Shown here piece by piece: positions 26,452 through 35,126 of a stretch of DNA of 64,000 nucleotides (within the stretch, counting starts at the first letter, position 1; each line of letters starts with the position of its first letter). The DNA lies in NCBI GenBank assembly GCA_964573995.1, contig CAZNLH010000007.1:24002-88001 (forward strand). Reading direction: 5' to 3'. Source of the stretch: CAZNLH01 sp964573995. GTDB lineage: Bacteria; Gemmatimonadota; CAZMKB01; CAZNLH01. Position numbers and translations under genes: made by a program. Under the pieces are notes generated by a model, which was given only the letters and a program-made list of their open reading frames with translations, made no database searches and was not told the origin of the DNA.

Positions 26452-28110
26452 ATGAAGACAATCCTGCTGGGGCTCGACGGTGCGACCTTCGCCAACATCA
26501 GACCCTGGGCGGAGGAAGGGCTGATGCCGAACTTCGCCAGGGCCTTCGAGAAAGGCACCTGGGGAGACCTCCGGTCTACCATCCCCCCCACAACACCCCC
26601 TGCCTGGGCGACCACGGTCACTGGAAAGAACCCCGGAAAACACGGCATATTCGATTTCCGAGAGTCCTTCCTCTACAATCCCAGGAGGCCCATCATAAGT
26701 TCACGATCTATCCGCGCCGTCAAGTTGTGGCATATCCTCAACCACCACGGGAAAAAGGCTGGGGTAATGAACGTCCCCATCACATACCCCCCGGAAGAGG
26801 TCGACGGGTTCATGATCTCCGGGATGATGACTCCATCGCCGGACCACGATTATACCCATCCCCTTGGGCTCAAAGACGAGATCAAGAGGGCCGTCGGCGA
26901 CTACGTCGTCAACATCGATATCCCCCAATACGACGTGGAGATCCTGCGGGACGCGCTCAAGTTCTTTGAGGACATGAAATATTGCTTCAATAAGAGGCGA
27001 GACGCCTTCTTCTATCTCCTTGAGAACAAGGAATGGGACTTCTTCATGCCGGTCTTCATAGTCACGGACCGCATAGGTCACCTCTTCTGGAAGTACCTCT
27101 CGGAAGAGAGCAAGTTCTATAACAGCAAGAACGGCCCGCGGATCCGGGAGGAAATCCGCGAGTGCTACCGCATGGTCGACGACATGTTCGGGGCCCTGAT
27201 GGACAAGTTGGACGACGACACCACGCTGTTCGTAATGTCCGACCACGGCTTTGGTTATACGTACAAGTGGATCAATGTCAACCGCTGGCTCAAGGACATC
27301 GGCATCCTGAACCTCCAGGCGAACGTGTCGTGGAAGAAGTCCCTCTTCTTTACGATCATGCATTGGAACGACTCCCCGATCGTCAAGGCGCTCATACCCG
27401 ATTTCATCCAGAGCACCGTCCGCGGTAAGATCCGCAGGGGACGCGGAACGCTCAAGACCGACGTCGACAGCACGATCGACTGGTCGAAGACCAAGGCTTT
27501 TTTCGCCAGCATACCGACCCAGGGGATATTCATCAACGTCAACAAGAGTGGCGTCGACGGGATCGTGAATCCCGGCAGGGAATACAACGAGTTGCGGGAG
27601 TTCATCAAGGAGAAACTCTACGAGATCAAGGACCCCGACACCGGTGAGCCCGTCGTGCAGAAGGTGATGTTCCGCGAGGAGATATACACCGGGCCGGAGA
27701 TGGATCTCGCCCCCGACATACTCTTTATATCTCACGACTACGGTTACCTGGGACGCCAACTCTTCGGGGCGAAGAAGTGGATAGAGACGAGTGAGAACCT
27801 GGCCAACGGGTTCCACCGGATGAACGGAGTCTTCATGGCGCTCGGGAAGCACGTCAGGGAGGGGTACAAGGTCGAGGGGGCAGGGCTCGAGGATATAGCA
27901 CCGACGATCCTGCACACGATGGGCTTTCCGGTACCGGACGACATGGACGGGAAGGTCCTGACCGACATCTTCAGGGAGGATTTCCTCGAGGCGAACCCCG
28001 TCAAGACGGAATCCGCAGGGAAGTACACGGGCGCGGACAGGGACGTCTATTCCGACGAAGAAGAGGACGTCATCAAGGACCGGCTGGCAGGGTTGGGGTA
28101 CATCGAATGA
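26452..28110 (+). CDS. Cytoplasmic alkaline-phosphatase-superfamily protein, paralogue of the preceding gene
   Basis: 552 residues without a signal peptide. Motifs: ILLGLDGATFANIRPWAEEG, IPPTTPPAWATTVTGKNPG (Thr as likely nucleophile) and FVMSDHGFGYTYKWINVN. It keeps the domain plan of the upstream gene but lacks the large insert and the export signal, so the pair could act on the two sides of the membrane. Its stop overlaps the next start by four bases (ATGA). The 91 bases before it hold no obvious promoter. Substrate unknown. Confidence 0.85.
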   Translation: MKTILLGLDGATFANIRPWAEEGLMPNFARAFEKGTWGDLRSTIPPTTPPAWATTVTGKNPGKHGIFDFRESFLYNPRRPIISSRSIRAVKLWHILNHHGKKAGVMNVPITYPPEEVDGFMISGMMTPSPDHDYTHPLGLKDEIKRAVGDYVVNIDIPQYDVEILRDALKFFEDMKYCFNKRRDAFFYLLENKEWDFFMPVFIVTDRIGHLFWKYLSEESKFYNSKNGPRIREEIRECYRMVDDMFGALMDKLDDDTTLFVMSDHGFGYTYKWINVNRWLKDIGILNLQANVSWKKSLFFTIMHWNDSPIVKALIPDFIQSTVRGKIRRGRGTLKTDVDSTIDWSKTKAFFASIPTQGIFINVNKSGVDGIVNPGREYNELREFIKEKLYEIKDPDTGEPVVQKVMFREEIYTGPEMDLAPDILFISHDYGYLGRQLFGAKKWIETSENLANGFHRMNGVFMALGKHVREGYKVEGAGLEDIAPTILHTMGFPVPDDMDGKVLTDIFREDFLEANPVKTESAGKYTGADRDVYSDEEEDVIKDRLAGLGYIE

Positions 28111-29111
28111 AGAAGCATGTCTTAACCCTGGCGAAGTTCGCCGTTACCCTTGGAATCCTATACCTCATCTTTCAGAGGTTCCAGATAGGGTGGACGGATA
28201 TCCGGTCGGCCCTTACGGAATCGAACCCATGGTGGTTCCTGGCCTCCATAGGCACCCAAGTCGTGGCGATCACCTTCTCCATCCTCAGGTGGAACGTGCT
28301 GCTCAAGGGGCAGGACCTGATACTACCCACCCGGCACCTCGTCAACACGTACATGGTGGGCCGATTCCTGGGCACGTTCACACCTACCGGCGTTGGGCTC
28401 GAGGCATACAAGGCCTACGACGTCGCAAGGTACACCGGCAGGGCCACCGAATCCGTCGCCGTCATCATAATCGAGAAGATAGTGGCCACATTCTTCTCGC
28501 TGAGTATCCTTGTGCTGATCACCCTCCCCTTCGTCAAACTGAGCACGACCTTTCTCATGGCCTTCTTCGCCCTTTTCTTCTTCCTTCTCATCGTGGCAAT
28601 GATGCTCCTCTTCAAACCTTCATTCATAGAAAAGTTGCTCTCCTTCAATTTCCCCATGAAGGGAAAGGTAGAGGGGAAACTCCGCGAGGCGGTCGACGCC
28701 TTTACGATCTACAGCCGGCGAAAGGTCCACCTTCTCAAGGCCATATTCTTCGGATTCCTTGTCTACCTCTTCCTCTTCTCCACCTATTACACGAACTCGC
28801 TCGCCCTCCACGCCGGGGTCGGCCTAATCGACGTATTGAAGGTCGGTCCACTGACACAGATCGCGACCATGATCCCACTGTCCATAGCCGGGATAGGGCT
28901 CCGGGAGGGCGCGTTCATCGGGCTTCTCCACAACGTGGGAGTGGTCTTTGAGAGTTCGGCCACGCTGCTCACTGCCACTATGTGGTACTTCGTGAGCATA
29001 TCCGTCAACGTAGTGGGCGCCATCATCTTCCTCACGCGCAGGACCGATTACGAGAAGGTCCGTGCCGAGCAGGTTCGGACGCTCATGCGGGACGGCAAGA
29101 TAGAAAGTTGA
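28107..29111 (+). CDS. Flippase-like integral membrane protein (UPF0104 / lysylphosphatidylglycerol synthase TM family)
   Basis: 334 residues, about eight transmembrane helices. Family hallmarks: LRWNVLLKGQ, VNTYMVGRFLGTFTPTGVGLEAYKAYD and MIPLSIAGIGLREGAFIGLL. Relatives move or modify lipid-linked molecules (the MprF-type flippase domain). No C-terminal aminoacyltransferase domain follows, so lipid aminoacylation is not expected. It is translationally coupled to the phosphodiesterase before it and overlaps the next frame, forming a tight module. Confidence 0.85.
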   Translation: MKKHVLTLAKFAVTLGILYLIFQRFQIGWTDIRSALTESNPWWFLASIGTQVVAITFSILRWNVLLKGQDLILPTRHLVNTYMVGRFLGTFTPTGVGLEAYKAYDVARYTGRATESVAVIIIEKIVATFFSLSILVLITLPFVKLSTTFLMAFFALFFFLLIVAMMLLFKPSFIEKLLSFNFPMKGKVEGKLREAVDAFTIYSRRKVHLLKAIFFGFLVYLFLFSTYYTNSLALHAGVGLIDVLKVGPLTQIATMIPLSIAGIGLREGAFIGLLHNVGVVFESSATLLTATMWYFVSISVNVVGAIIFLTRRTDYEKVRAEQVRTLMRDGKIES

Positions 29112-29131
29112 TGATAGTAAAGGAAAATAGC

Positions 29132-31048
29132 ATGGCAGAGAACGAGACGAGAGGATCCACGACATCTCCATTATCCCGAATCAGGATCGGGCTCATGTCC
29201 GCCCTGATCGCGGGCGCCCTTGTAGGAATCATCGAATCGATCGTCGTTGTCTACGGCGGCTCAAGGCTCAATGACTGGTGGCTGTTCTGCTGGGCCGCGG
29301 TGACTTACGGACTACTTGCACTGCCGGTCGGACTCGGATTCGGCGTCTTAGGGGCCATTATTTCCAAGGTCAGGAAGAGGAATCCCGGGGTAGACAGGTT
29401 ATATTCCTTCTACCTCTCCCTGACGTTCACCGTTATCCTCCTCGTCATCGCGAGGTTCAGGATAATCCGAGACGTTTATAACGAGTTCAATCCGGGCCTC
29501 TCGCTGGACCTCAAGCTCCTCGTCGGGGCGATTATCCTCTTCACAGCGCTTCACTTCCTGCTCTTCCGTTTCCTCCTAAGGATCAGGCCCTTCCGGAGTT
29601 TGCCCGGGACGGGAGGCTCCATAGTCGCATACCTTGGCATCATCGCGGTCACTGCAATCGTGGCCGGCATATACGGCGCGTCCGGTGAGAAACTCGAAAA
29701 CAGGATACTCAGCAGGACGGGCAACGGACCAAATATCCTCCTCATAATCGTCGACACACTGCGTGCCGATCACCTCTCCTGCTACGGTTACGACGCGATC
29801 AAGACACCCTCCATCGACGGCCTGGCCGCTGACGGCATCCTGTACCGGCATACCTTCTCGCAGGCCTCATGGACACGGCCCTCCATAGCCTCGATCATGA
29901 CGGGCCTCTATCCCTCGACCCACCAGACCATGCACAAGCAGAACGTCCTTCCGGACGAGGTGACGACCCTGGCCGAGGCCCTGGCCGGGTACGGCTACGC
30001 CACTGTCGGGATGCCGAACAACGAGAATATCTTCCCCATAAGAAACTTCCAGCAGGGCTTCCAGGTCTACGACGTATTGAGGCCCGACTTCTTCTTCTTC
30101 GCCACCGAGTCGGCCTTCCACCTGACCTTCTACGAGCAGTTGCGATTGATACGCGAACGGTTCCTCTTCCAGTCAAAGGAGGTACAGCACTACTACCAGG
30201 ACGCGGTGGTGGTCGGCCGGCACGCATCGAGGTGGCTCGATGCCCTCGCCGGACAGGATCGGTTCTTCCTCTTCATACACTACATGGAGCCTCACGACCC
30301 GTACTTCAGGCACCCCTATGACGGAACGGCCTACGCGCGGGTCAATAATCCTCACCCTTCTCCCGCGATGGCGGCCACTTACAGGAAGACCTACGACGGA
30401 GAGATCACCTACCTCGACCGTAACCTCGGGGAACTCCTGCGTTCGCTCAAGGAACGCGGCCTCTACGACGATATGCTGATAGTATTCACTGCAGACCACG
30501 GGGAGGAGTTCCACGAGCACGGGGGATGGTGGCATGGAACCACCCTGTACGAGGAACAGATACACGTGCCATTGATTATTAAACTCCCTAAAAACCGGCT
30601 CGCTGGCACAGAAGAGGACGAACTGGTCCGCTCGATCGACATATCTCCGACGATCCTCCACACCGCAGGAGCCCCTATGCCCGGTAGGATGCAGGGGCAC
30701 GACATCCTGCCAGATTCAACCGGCACCGTCCATGGCCAGGATTACGTGTACTCGGAGGAGGTGCTGGAGCAGAACGACCTCCAGTCGGTCAGGGGCAGGC
30801 AGTGGAAACTCATACTCGCCAACGAAGGCAACCCGAGGGGACTCAAACCCACGGAACTCTACGACCTACCAGCCGATCCACACGAGATGAAAAACCTCGC
30901 CGCCTCGGAGCGCGACAGGGCCTCTTTTCTCCATAAGGAGGCCGACTCCACCAGGACGGCGGCGCTCAAGGTCGCTGCCACGGCCCGGGAGAAGGAGATG
31001 GGCGAGGTCGAGCGCGAGCGCCTCAAGGCCCTCGGCTACGTCCAGTAG
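29132..31048 (+). CDS. Membrane-bound sulfatase-like (AlkP superfamily) protein with Thr in place of Cys
   Basis: 638 residues: about five N-terminal transmembrane helices (to about 180), then a periplasmic sulfatase fold. NILLIIVDTLRADHLSCYGY binds metal, FSQASWTRPSIASIMTGLYP is the nucleophile loop and FTADHGEEFHEHGGWWHG closes the site. The Cys needed for formylglycine is absent; Thr or Ser stands in the loop, so phospho- or phosphoethanolamine transfer is likelier than sulfate hydrolysis. It ends in the common RLKALGYVQ. I chose the ATG at 29132 (AAAGGA upstream) over one at 29111 that overlaps the previous stop. Third AlkP-superfamily enzyme in the module. Confidence 0.83.
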   Translation: MAENETRGSTTSPLSRIRIGLMSALIAGALVGIIESIVVVYGGSRLNDWWLFCWAAVTYGLLALPVGLGFGVLGAIISKVRKRNPGVDRLYSFYLSLTFTVILLVIARFRIIRDVYNEFNPGLSLDLKLLVGAIILFTALHFLLFRFLLRIRPFRSLPGTGGSIVAYLGIIAVTAIVAGIYGASGEKLENRILSRTGNGPNILLIIVDTLRADHLSCYGYDAIKTPSIDGLAADGILYRHTFSQASWTRPSIASIMTGLYPSTHQTMHKQNVLPDEVTTLAEALAGYGYATVGMPNNENIFPIRNFQQGFQVYDVLRPDFFFFATESAFHLTFYEQLRLIRERFLFQSKEVQHYYQDAVVVGRHASRWLDALAGQDRFFLFIHYMEPHDPYFRHPYDGTAYARVNNPHPSPAMAATYRKTYDGEITYLDRNLGELLRSLKERGLYDDMLIVFTADHGEEFHEHGGWWHGTTLYEEQIHVPLIIKLPKNRLAGTEEDELVRSIDISPTILHTAGAPMPGRMQGHDILPDSTGTVHGQDYVYSEEVLEQNDLQSVRGRQWKLILANEGNPRGLKPTELYDLPADPHEMKNLAASERDRASFLHKEADSTRTAALKVAATAREKEMGEVERERLKALGYVQ

Positions 31049-31087
31049 GCCGGCTGATACACACCAATACGTGGCCACCACCCCTGC

Positions 31088-31215
31088 ATGGAGTTACCCT
31101 CCGAAAGGCGGAAGAGATCGTTATCAACGCCGTGGTCCTCGGCGAGTTGATGGCCGGATTCAAGAGAGGGAAGAAGATAGTCAATGTAATCGTGGATTTC
31201 TTTGACTCGGTGTAG
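31088..31215 (+). pseudogene. Remnant of a PIN-domain (VapC-type) toxin
   Basis: The plus-strand frame ending at TAG 31213-31215 reads KAEEIVINAVVLGELMAGF, KRGKK and then VIVDFFDSV. This matches the stretch of VapC toxins that carries the conserved Glu (VLGELLAGF). The N-terminal Asp motif and the C-terminal acidic residues are missing, and no start codon is seen, so this is a fragment of about 40 codons. It lies in the 249-base stretch between the sulfatase-like gene and the molybdenum region; the rest of that stretch shows nothing recognisable. Confidence 0.5.
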
Positions 31216-31297
31216 GTCCCCCGCAAGGCGCGCCCTCTTTAACCTGCGCAGGTAATGAGACAACCTCCCTTTTTCCTGTAAGCCGCTTATCCCCTGA

Positions 31298-31894
31298 CTA
31301 TCCCTTGACCACCCGCACCCTGGTATCGTAGAAAGAGGCGCTTCCGCCTATCGGGTCGGTCATGCAGACGTCACCGAGGTGGGGATCCGACAGGAGCGCG
31401 GCATTGATGCAGAGACCCGTGGAACGCCTCTTGTCTCCCTTTATCACCTTCCCCTCTACCTCCACGTCTGACGAGCCATAGGCCCAGTGGCCGAAGTGCC
31501 AGGAGACCGCGACGGTCCCGGGGCGTATACCCTCTATGACCCTTGCCTTGCCGGACATGGGTACCTTCCTCCCGTTCCTCAGGTCCCACAGACCCTCCGG
31601 GTTCGTAGCCGAGACGATCTTCACCTCCATCCCATCCCTGATGCCGAGCCTGCCGGCGTCGGCCGAGTTCATGAGGACTGTGTTCTCCTTCCATATGGAC
31701 GAGAGCCAGTAATCGGTTGGGAGAGTATGCGACTGGCCGCCAAGGATGTCCTTGTAGGTGACCAGTTGGAGGTCGTATCCCTCCTGGCTCACCTCCATGC
31801 CGGAGGCATCGCGCACCTGCTCGTAGATGGCGATACCGGAGCAAGACTCCCCCGGACCCAAGGAACCTTTGACAGGCCCGGGGCGGGAGAGAGA
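31298..31894 (-). pseudogene. C-terminal fragment of a molybdopterin oxidoreductase (TtrA-like)
   Basis: About 190 residues match only the C-terminal molybdopterin-dinucleotide-binding domain: DLQLVTYKDILGGQSHTLPT, LGIRDGMEVKIVSATNPEG, GIRPGTVAVSWHFGHWAYGS and DPIGGSASFYDTRVRVVKG. The pattern is closest, from memory, to the catalytic subunit of tetrathionate reductase. The Tat signal, iron-sulfur motif and catalytic core (some 700 residues) are missing. The frame continues directly from the porin stop codon, so there is no room for them. This is a true deletion or a misassembly. A TTG at 31861 is the only candidate start. Confidence 0.7.
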
Positions 31895-32859
31895 TCACTT
31901 GAACTTATAGAAAAAGGTCACTCGCGGCATGACGTCGGTGTCAGGGCTGCTCCCTGCCGCCGTATACCACCGCCTCCACGTTCGGCATTATGTGGACGTC
32001 CTTGACGGGCTCGAAATCCAACCCGGCAACGACCAGGTTGGATGACCCCGCGGTCGGGTCGAAGGGGAGGTACGAGATGCCCGATGGCGCGGCATCGAAA
32101 TTGCGATCCAGCCGCCCAAGGACGGAGACCCTGTCGGCCATGCGGGCGACTCCGAACAGCGAGAAGACCTCGCGGGTCACGTCCGGGCAACCGGTCTGTG
32201 TCTCTGTCTGCCTGGCATACTGGATCCCGGCCCTGTAGTCGCCGGTATCGTATGAGGCGAATCCCTGGATGGTATACCTGCTGGGATCACCGCGATTCTC
32301 CCAGTCCGCGTAAAACTCAAGCGTCACCTCGTCGTTCGGATGGAAACCGAGGGAGCCCATGACCTTCTTCTCCTCGTTGGTCTCAGACTTGGTCGCCGAC
32401 CCGTTGGCCAGCATCACGTGGTAGGCGAAGCGCTTGTCGGTGTCCAGGTGTCCCTTGAGTGCGATGCCGAACTCGCGGGAACTCCCGTACTTCTGGAGAT
32501 CGAGGGGGGTCTTCTCCACCGACCGGTAGCCCCAGATCTTCTCTATAACGTCCCACGTGGGCGTCGGTGACAGGCCGAATATGACCTGGTGGCCGGTATG
32601 ATTCCACTTGATGTAGGCATCCTTTGTAAAGGGCACGATCTTTCCCGAGGTTGCGAAATCTCCCGGGCCGTTGAGTTACAGTCGGAATCGCATGGAGAAC
32701 TCTTCGCTTAGCCCCTGGTCGTACGTGAAGTAGATGCGCCTGAACCAGAAGCCGTTCTGGTTCTCGAGCGACGTGTCGTGGCTGGCGGCAACCCAGTAGT
32801 AGTCACCGAACATGTAGCCGCTGAAGCTTCCAGGATCCGCGACTCCCCTGTCCGTGCCG
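31895..32859 (-). pseudogene. Outer-membrane porin / beta-barrel, interrupted by a nonsense codon and a frameshift, N-terminus in gap
   Basis: The conceptual protein runs from gap 1 (GTDRGVADPGSFSGYMFGDY) through FRRIYFTYDQGLSEEFSMRF, KDAYIKWNHTGHQVIFGLSP, many alternating strands and the C-terminal PRVTFFYKFK, which ends with aromatic residues as barrels do. Two lesions are visible: an in-frame TAA at 32676-32678 where neighbours suggest a Glu codon, and a one-base frameshift at about 31952-31962 (GGCGGCA; removing one G restores YGAGSSPD). The start codon lies inside gap 1, just after a good ribosome site. Both lesions lie within about 900 bases of a scaffold gap, so sequencing error is possible. 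Confidence 0.7.
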
Positions 32860-32959
32860 NNNNNNNNNNNNNNNNNNNNNNNNNNNNNNNNNNNNNNNNN
32901 NNNNNNNNNNNNNNNNNNNNNNNNNNNNNNNNNNNNNNNNNNNNNNNNNNNNNNNNNNN
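32860..32959. other. Scaffold gap 1 (100 N)
   Basis: Exactly 100 N. It hides the start codon and signal peptide of the porin gene. A ribosome-binding site directly borders its right edge, which supports the join. Confidence 0.98.
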
Positions 32960-32970
32960 TTCCTCCTTTC
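32960..32970 (-). promoter_or_regulatory. Ribosome-binding site of the porin gene at the gap edge
   Basis: Minus-strand GAAAGGAGGAA touches the N run, so the porin start codon should lie within the first few unknown bases. The ORF that runs rightward through this site into 33098 is therefore not porin coding sequence. Confidence 0.6.
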
Positions 32971-33054
32971 ACATGATCGAAGGTCCAATCCAAATCGGGT
33001 GTAACCAGACGCTTTTCCCCTGTACAATGCCGTTTATCAAAAAAAGAGCCAGTT

Positions 33055-34128
33055 TTACGTACGCTCGAAGAAACCCCTTGCCTTTTGTAGCCTTTCAACC
33101 GGCAAGATTCGGGTTCTTCTCAGTAGCCTAGGTGCGGTCTCGAGGAGCATGCCGGCCCCCATCGCGTAAGTGAGGTTGCTGGTAGCAAGGGCCATAATGC
33201 CTATGGTCCAGGCAACCACCTTCCCCCTCTCGAGCCTTCGGACCAGGAGCACGTGGCATATCCCGACGTAGAGGAGCATGGCCCCGAGCACCTGGAACGG
33301 TATCCAGCCGAGGAAGGACCCGTCAAAGAGATGGAACGACAGCGCCGCAAGGATATAGAAGAGGCCGGTTATGACCGTGGCACCGCCGGACCTTGCCCCG
33401 AACCTGTAGTGGGCGGTCAGGCCGTTCGAGCCGTGACAGACCGGCAGGCCGCCAACAATGCCGGCGATCAGGTTAGAGACTCCGAGCGATATCGCCAGGT
33501 GCCGAGGGGTGACCCTGCGCGCCCGCTCGCCGAAGTAGTCGCCGGCCGCATCGGCGGTGGCGAATACGGCGTTTCCGAGCGTCAGTGGAAGTTGAGGGAT
33601 CACCAGTATCCATAGAGAGGCGATAAAGAGCGGCAAGCCGGTGACGGAACCTGCGGCGCCGAACCCGGCTGAGATAGTGGATCCGGCCAACAAGTGGACG
33701 GCCACACGCACGAGCATCAACCCGACCCCCAGTTGTATCCCCTTGACGACCGGCCGCGTGAACAGGCGTGAAAGCCATGTCACACCCCCCGTCAGGCCCA
33801 GTAGCATAAGGATCGACCCCATCCACAGGCCCGCCGCGTAGATCATCCCGACACCAAGGCCGCCGGCGATCGCGATGACCGACATGGCCTTGAGAGGCTG
33901 AACAGGGATCGGCAGCCGGAAGTAGAGAGCGCTTGCTATATATGTCCCCCCTACCAGGAGGAGCGTTGTGACCGGCGGCAGGTGGTTCAGCGCGACGAGC
34001 GGGAGAAAGAGAGGAACGAAAGTCCCGATGTCCCCCAGTGCACCGAGCCACTCCCCGGGACCGAACAGGAGGGGTTCGGGCAGGGGTCGCCTGGACGGAC
34101 ACTCGATCTTTACCCCCCTATCTGGCAC
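33055..34128 (-). CDS. MOT1-type molybdate/sulfate transporter
   Basis: 357 residues, about ten transmembrane helices. GALGDIGTFVPLFLPLVAL near the N-terminus, PIPVQPLKAMSVIAIAGG and VGGLPVCHGSNGLTAHYRFGA are the conserved blocks of the MOT1 family related to SulP carriers, without a STAS domain. It should import molybdate across the inner membrane, fitting its place after moaA. The GTG start overlaps the end of moaA by 19 bases, showing coupling. It lies whole on a short contig (32960-34297) between two gaps. Confidence 0.85.
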   Translation of the reverse strand: MPDRGVKIECPSRRPLPEPLLFGPGEWLGALGDIGTFVPLFLPLVALNHLPPVTTLLLVGGTYIASALYFRLPIPVQPLKAMSVIAIAGGLGVGMIYAAGLWMGSILMLLGLTGGVTWLSRLFTRPVVKGIQLGVGLMLVRVAVHLLAGSTISAGFGAAGSVTGLPLFIASLWILVIPQLPLTLGNAVFATADAAGDYFGERARRVTPRHLAISLGVSNLIAGIVGGLPVCHGSNGLTAHYRFGARSGGATVITGLFYILAALSFHLFDGSFLGWIPFQVLGAMLLYVGICHVLLVRRLERGKVVAWTIGIMALATSNLTYAMGAGMLLETAPRLLRRTRILPVERLQKARGFFERT

Positions 34129-34849
34129 ATGAAACGTGTGTGGGCCACGCGGCCGTTGATCCGCCCGTGCATGGTGTGACCAGCCGGTTTCTTCGAGACG
34201 GTGTTCACTATCAGCCGCCCAATCACACCGGGGCCCGCCCCATTTCTAAGAGGTGTCACGAGGTCGGTCCCCCCGGAGGAATCGAGGCACGTGACCANNN
34301 NNNNNNNNNNNNNNNNNNNNNNNNNNNNNNNNNNNNNNNNNNNNNNNNNNNNNNNNNNNNNNNNNNNNNNNNNNNNNNNNNNNNNNNNNNNNNNNNNAGG
34401 CCGGCCTCCAGGGCGGCATGAACGCCCGCGAGTACGTCCTGGAGCCTCCCGTGCCTCGTTATCCGCCTGAACCTCTCGGGGTCGAGGGTGTCGAGGCTCA
34501 CGTTCACCCGGTCGAGTCCCGCGCACTTCAGGCCACGGGCCACGTGAGCGAGCAAGGTCCCGTTCGTCGTCATCGAGAGATCGGAAAGTCCCGCGACAGT
34601 CGAGATCCCGCGGACCAATTCGAGGATCCCGGGCCGCGTAAGCGGCTCCCCGCCCGTGACGCGGACCCGCCGGATCCCGAGCGACGTAAATATGGATAGG
34701 AGGGCGAGCATCTCTTCATCATCCATGATGTCCATGACCTCCCCCACACCACGATATCCCTCCGGCAGGCAGTAGAGGCACCTCAAGTTGCAATTTCCGG
34801 TGACCGATAGTCGCAGGTAATCTATATGGCGGCCGTGGGAATCGATCAG
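34110..34849 (-). CDS. moaA: GTP 3',8-cyclase MoaA, spanning scaffold gap 2
   Basis: The N-terminal part (34398-34849) has the radical SAM cluster motif CNLRCLYC, RRVRVTGGEPLTRPGI and LDRVNVSLDTLDPERF. The C-terminal part (34110-34297) has LVTPLRNGAG and ends with the MoaA tail RFMCQIGG. The two parts lie in different frames only because the gap length is arbitrary. About 150 and 62 residues are visible of a usual 320 or so. MoaA makes the first intermediate of molybdopterin. Start ATG with GGGGGA upstream, overlapping the mobA stump. Confidence 0.85.
34298..34397. other. Scaffold gap 2 (100 N) inside moaA
   Basis: Exactly 100 N. From the expected MoaA length about 110 codons are missing, so the true gap is probably 300-350 bases. 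Both halves of one gene flank it, which supports the order and orientation of the contigs. Confidence 0.98.
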
Positions 34850-35067
34850 CATCTCGGTAATCCCCCCGGTTCCTTTACCTGTACAATGATCTCGAAGACG
34901 AGCGGCCTCACAATCTCCAAGACATGTCCGAGGAGCGTCGTTCCATCGCCCCATTGAATCTTCGCCTTGGGCGCTCCAAACCGCGACCCTCGTCCCCCGG
35001 CCAGGATAATAGCCGTCAATTCACCTGTCACCACGAGCCCCCTGGTCAGTTTCCGGCCTCGATACAT
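34846..35067 (-). pseudogene. mobA: Truncated MobA (molybdenum cofactor guanylyltransferase), N-terminal third only
   Basis: About 60-73 residues: ELTAIILAGGRGSRFGAPKA is the nucleotide-binding signature of MobA, followed by LLGHVLEIVRPLVFEIIVQV. It then stops (LPRC and TGA) within the first bases of moaA, whereas MobA is usually near 200 residues. The sugar-acceptor and GTP-binding remainder is missing. The start may be the GTG pair near 35031 (GGGGG before it) or the ATG at 35067. It could be a deletion remnant or a collapse in the assembly. Confidence 0.7.
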
Positions 35068-35126
35068 CGGGGTTACATGGGACAGGCCCTCGCCGCACGG
35101 AAGATACGCACTCTCGCACCCTCACC

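Noticed and set aside
26701..27915. 404-codon minus-strand ORF
   Set aside because: Antisense shadow of the second AlkP-superfamily gene; no signal, motif or ribosome site.
31036..31263. 75-codon minus-strand ORF after the sulfatase-like gene
   Set aside because: The plus-strand frame of the same DNA matches a PIN-domain fragment, so the minus ORF is taken as its shadow.
32970..33098. Rightward extension of the porin ORF beyond gap 1
   Set aside because: A ribosome-binding site directly at the gap edge shows that coding starts inside the gap; the extension has no signal peptide and overlaps the transporter's 3' end.
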